Shown: positions 22,517 to 23,866 of the stretch, piece by piece
Layout of the letters: each line of letters begins with the position of its first letter
Position numbering within the stretch: the first letter of the stretch is position 1
NCBI GenBank assembly: GCA_045540655.1
Contig: JAZQHP010000137.1
Coordinates: forward strand, 1 to 23,866
Source of the DNA: RGIG1959 sp045540655
GTDB taxonomy: Bacteria; Bacillota; Clostridia; Oscillospirales; Acutalibacteraceae
DNA length: 23,866 bases
Direction of reading: 5' to 3'
Notes under the pieces: model-generated
Told to the model about the DNA's origin: nothing
The model's database searches: none
The model's input: the letters and a program-made list of their open reading frames with translations, nothing else
Position numbers and translations under genes: made by a program

Positions 22517-23719
22517 TTATGCCAGGCGCGCCGCAATCGCATCAAGGAATTCCATGCTGTTGACGGGCGTCTTATTCTCGAGGGTGGACAGACCGACCAG
22601 ATCCTTGGTCATCGTGCCGCTCTCGATGGTGTCGATGGTCGCCTTCTCAAGCTTGTCGGCGAACGCCATCAGCTCGGGCAGGTTATCGAGCTCGCCGCGC
22701 TTGCGCAGAGCACCCGTCCACGCGAAGATGGTCGCGACCGAGTTCGTGGAGGTTTCGCCGCCTGCGAGGTGGCGATAGTAGTGGCGGGTCACGGTGCCGT
22801 GCGCCGCTTCGTATTCGTAGTTGCCGTCGGGAGACACGAGCACGCTCGTCATCATCGCCAGCGAGCCGAACGCGGTCGCCACCATGTCGCTCATCACGTC
22901 GCCGTCATAGTTCTTGCACGCCCAGATGAAGCCGCCCTCGGAGCGCACCACGCGCGCCACGGCATCGTCGATGAGAGTGTAGAAATATTCGATGCCGGCG
23001 GCTTCGAACTTCTCTTTGTAATCCGCTTCGTAGATCTCCGCGAAGATATCCTTAAAGCGATGGTCGTAGGTCTTGGAAATGGTGTCCTTCGTGGTGAACC
23101 ACAGATCCTGCTTGGTGTCCAGCGCGAACTGGAAGCAGGCGTGCGCGAAGCTCGCAATGGACGCGTCGGTGTTGTGCACACCCTGCACGATGCCCGCACC
23201 CTTCGCGAAATCGTGGATCAACGCGCGGGTCTCGGTGCCGTCGGCGGCGGTGACCACCAGCTCCGCTTTGGAGCCTGCGGGCGCTTGCAGTTCGGTGTTC
23301 TTATAGATGTCGCCGTACGCATGACGCGCCAGCGTGATGGGCTTCTTCCAGGTGGAGACGGTCGGCTTGATGCCGTTGACGAGCACGGGTGCACGGAACA
23401 CGGTGCCGTCGAGCATGGCGCGGATGGTGCCGTTGGGGCTCTTCCACATCTCCTTGAGCTTGTACTCCTCCACGCGCTGGGCGTTGGGGGTGATGGTCGC
23501 GCACTTGACGCCGACGCCGTACTTCTTGATGGCGTTGGCGGCATCCACCGTCACCTGATCGTTGGTTTCGTCGCGGTACGGCAGACCGAGGTCATAATAT
23601 TCGCATTTGAGGTCGATAAACGGCAGGAGCAGCTTCTCCTTGATCGCCTGCCACAGAATGCGGGTCATTTCGTCGCCGTCCATCTCGACGAGCGGCGTAG
23701 TCATACGGATTTTTTCCAT
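22517..23719 (-). CDS. icd: NADP-dependent isocitrate dehydrogenase, homodimeric eukaryote-like type
   Basis: The enzyme oxidises isocitrate to 2-oxoglutarate with NADP+, providing the carbon skeleton for glutamate. The 400-residue product is of the type II family that includes mitochondrial and cytosolic IDH1/IDH2, not the E. coli type. Visible motifs are VEMDGDEMTR at the N-terminus, SPNGTIR for isocitrate, NYDGDVMSDMVA with the metal-binding aspartates, and HGTVTRHYYRH for the NADP 2'-phosphate. Length is normal. The ribosome site AAGGTAGGG precedes the ATG. It stands alone, with its own promoter and terminator. Confidence 0.95.
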   Translation of the reverse strand: MEKIRMTTPLVEMDGDEMTRILWQAIKEKLLLPFIDLKCEYYDLGLPYRDETNDQVTVDAANAIKKYGVGVKCATITPNAQRVEEYKLKEMWKSPNGTIRAMLDGTVFRAPVLVNGIKPTVSTWKKPITLARHAYGDIYKNTELQAPAGSKAELVVTAADGTETRALIHDFAKGAGIVQGVHNTDASIASFAHACFQFALDTKQDLWFTTKDTISKTYDHRFKDIFAEIYEADYKEKFEAAGIEYFYTLIDDAVARVVRSEGGFIWACKNYDGDVMSDMVATAFGSLAMMTSVLVSPDGNYEYEAAHGTVTRHYYRHLAGGETSTNSVATIFAWTGALRKRGELDNLPELMAFADKLEKATIDTIESGTMTKDLVGLSTLENKTPVNSMEFLDAIAARLA

Positions 23720-23755
23720 GATACAATCCCTACCTTTTTGTCGAAAGTTACAGAT

Positions 23756-23784
23756 AGTATATCACAGTTTGTCCGCCTTGTAAA
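23756..23784 (-). promoter_or_regulatory. Extended -10 promoter for icd
   Basis: On the minus strand, TTTACA (23779-23784), 17 nt and TATACT (23756-23761) with TGA as an extended -10. The leader is about 30 nt. The -35 begins only 1 nt past the stop codon of the preceding gene. Confidence 0.8.
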
Positions 23785-23785
23785 G

Positions 23786-23866
23786 TCATGTTTTTGCTTT
23801 TGAACGCGCGATCACGCCGCACAGCAAGCCGAAAAAGACCGCCGCCGTGATGCCGCCCGCCGACGC
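23786..23866 (-). CDS. C-terminal end of a membrane protein, probably SpoVAE (partial)
   Basis: The last 26 codons and a TGA are present; the rest lies beyond the window. The visible residues are a hydrophobic span, GGITAAVFFGLLCGVIA, followed by a short basic tail, RSKAKT. Stage V sporulation protein AE (a membrane channel component for dipicolinic acid uptake) usually ends in a similar Gly/Ala-rich span and a K-P-K-T-K-like tail. The match is by memory and short, so other small membrane proteins remain possible. Confidence 0.45.
   Translation of the reverse strand, partial: ASAGGITAAVFFGLLCGVIARSKAKT

Overview
The window reads as a chromosomal segment from a high-GC, spore-forming member of the Clostridia, most likely Oscillospiraceae/Ruminococcus-like. 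The grounds are the Bacillota gene order era-yqzL-recO, a fragment that looks like the end of spoVAE, a class B sortase, a dockerin-bearing esterase, Thr-rich linkers in exported proteins, and strong AGGAGG-type ribosome sites with sigma-A-like promoters. The placement is inferred from gene content; no 16S or marker comparison was possible. I see no tRNA, rRNA, CRISPR array, transposase or phage gene.

Left part (1-5349). On the minus strand a HAD-type phosphatase is followed by a secreted CE2-like SGNH esterase ending in a dockerin. Divergent from these, on the plus strand, an ArsB/NhaD-type membrane transporter is followed by a cytidylate-kinase-like P-loop protein, closed by a strong hairpin terminator. 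That terminator is shared with a convergent 38-residue single-span membrane protein on the minus strand.

Middle plus-strand block (5515-10846). A clear promoter drives a cysteine desulfurase, a class B sortase with unusual C-terminal extensions, and thiI. The desulfurase and ThiI together suit sulfur transfer to tRNA 4-thiouridine, and possibly to thiamine; the sortase sits between them. A hairpin and then a DUF4886 SGNH lipoprotein follow, ending at a bidirectional terminator.

Right minus-strand block (10852-23866), read from right to left: the end of a probable spoVAE; icd (type II NADP-isocitrate dehydrogenase) with its own promoter and terminator; an SH3-domain lipoprotein, a YebC/TACO1-family protein and an unrecognised zinc-ribbon membrane protein as one probable operon; era, yqzL, recO and mutS2 (ribosome assembly and DNA repair); and a small lipoprotein with two ABC exporter half-transporters that probably form a heterodimer.

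Most of the window is ordinary housekeeping. The parts worth a second look are the sortase architecture and its place in a sulfur operon, the zinc-ribbon membrane protein, two short genes (38 and 51 residues), and several palindromes in the regulatory gaps. I did not find a convincing new defence or mobile system.
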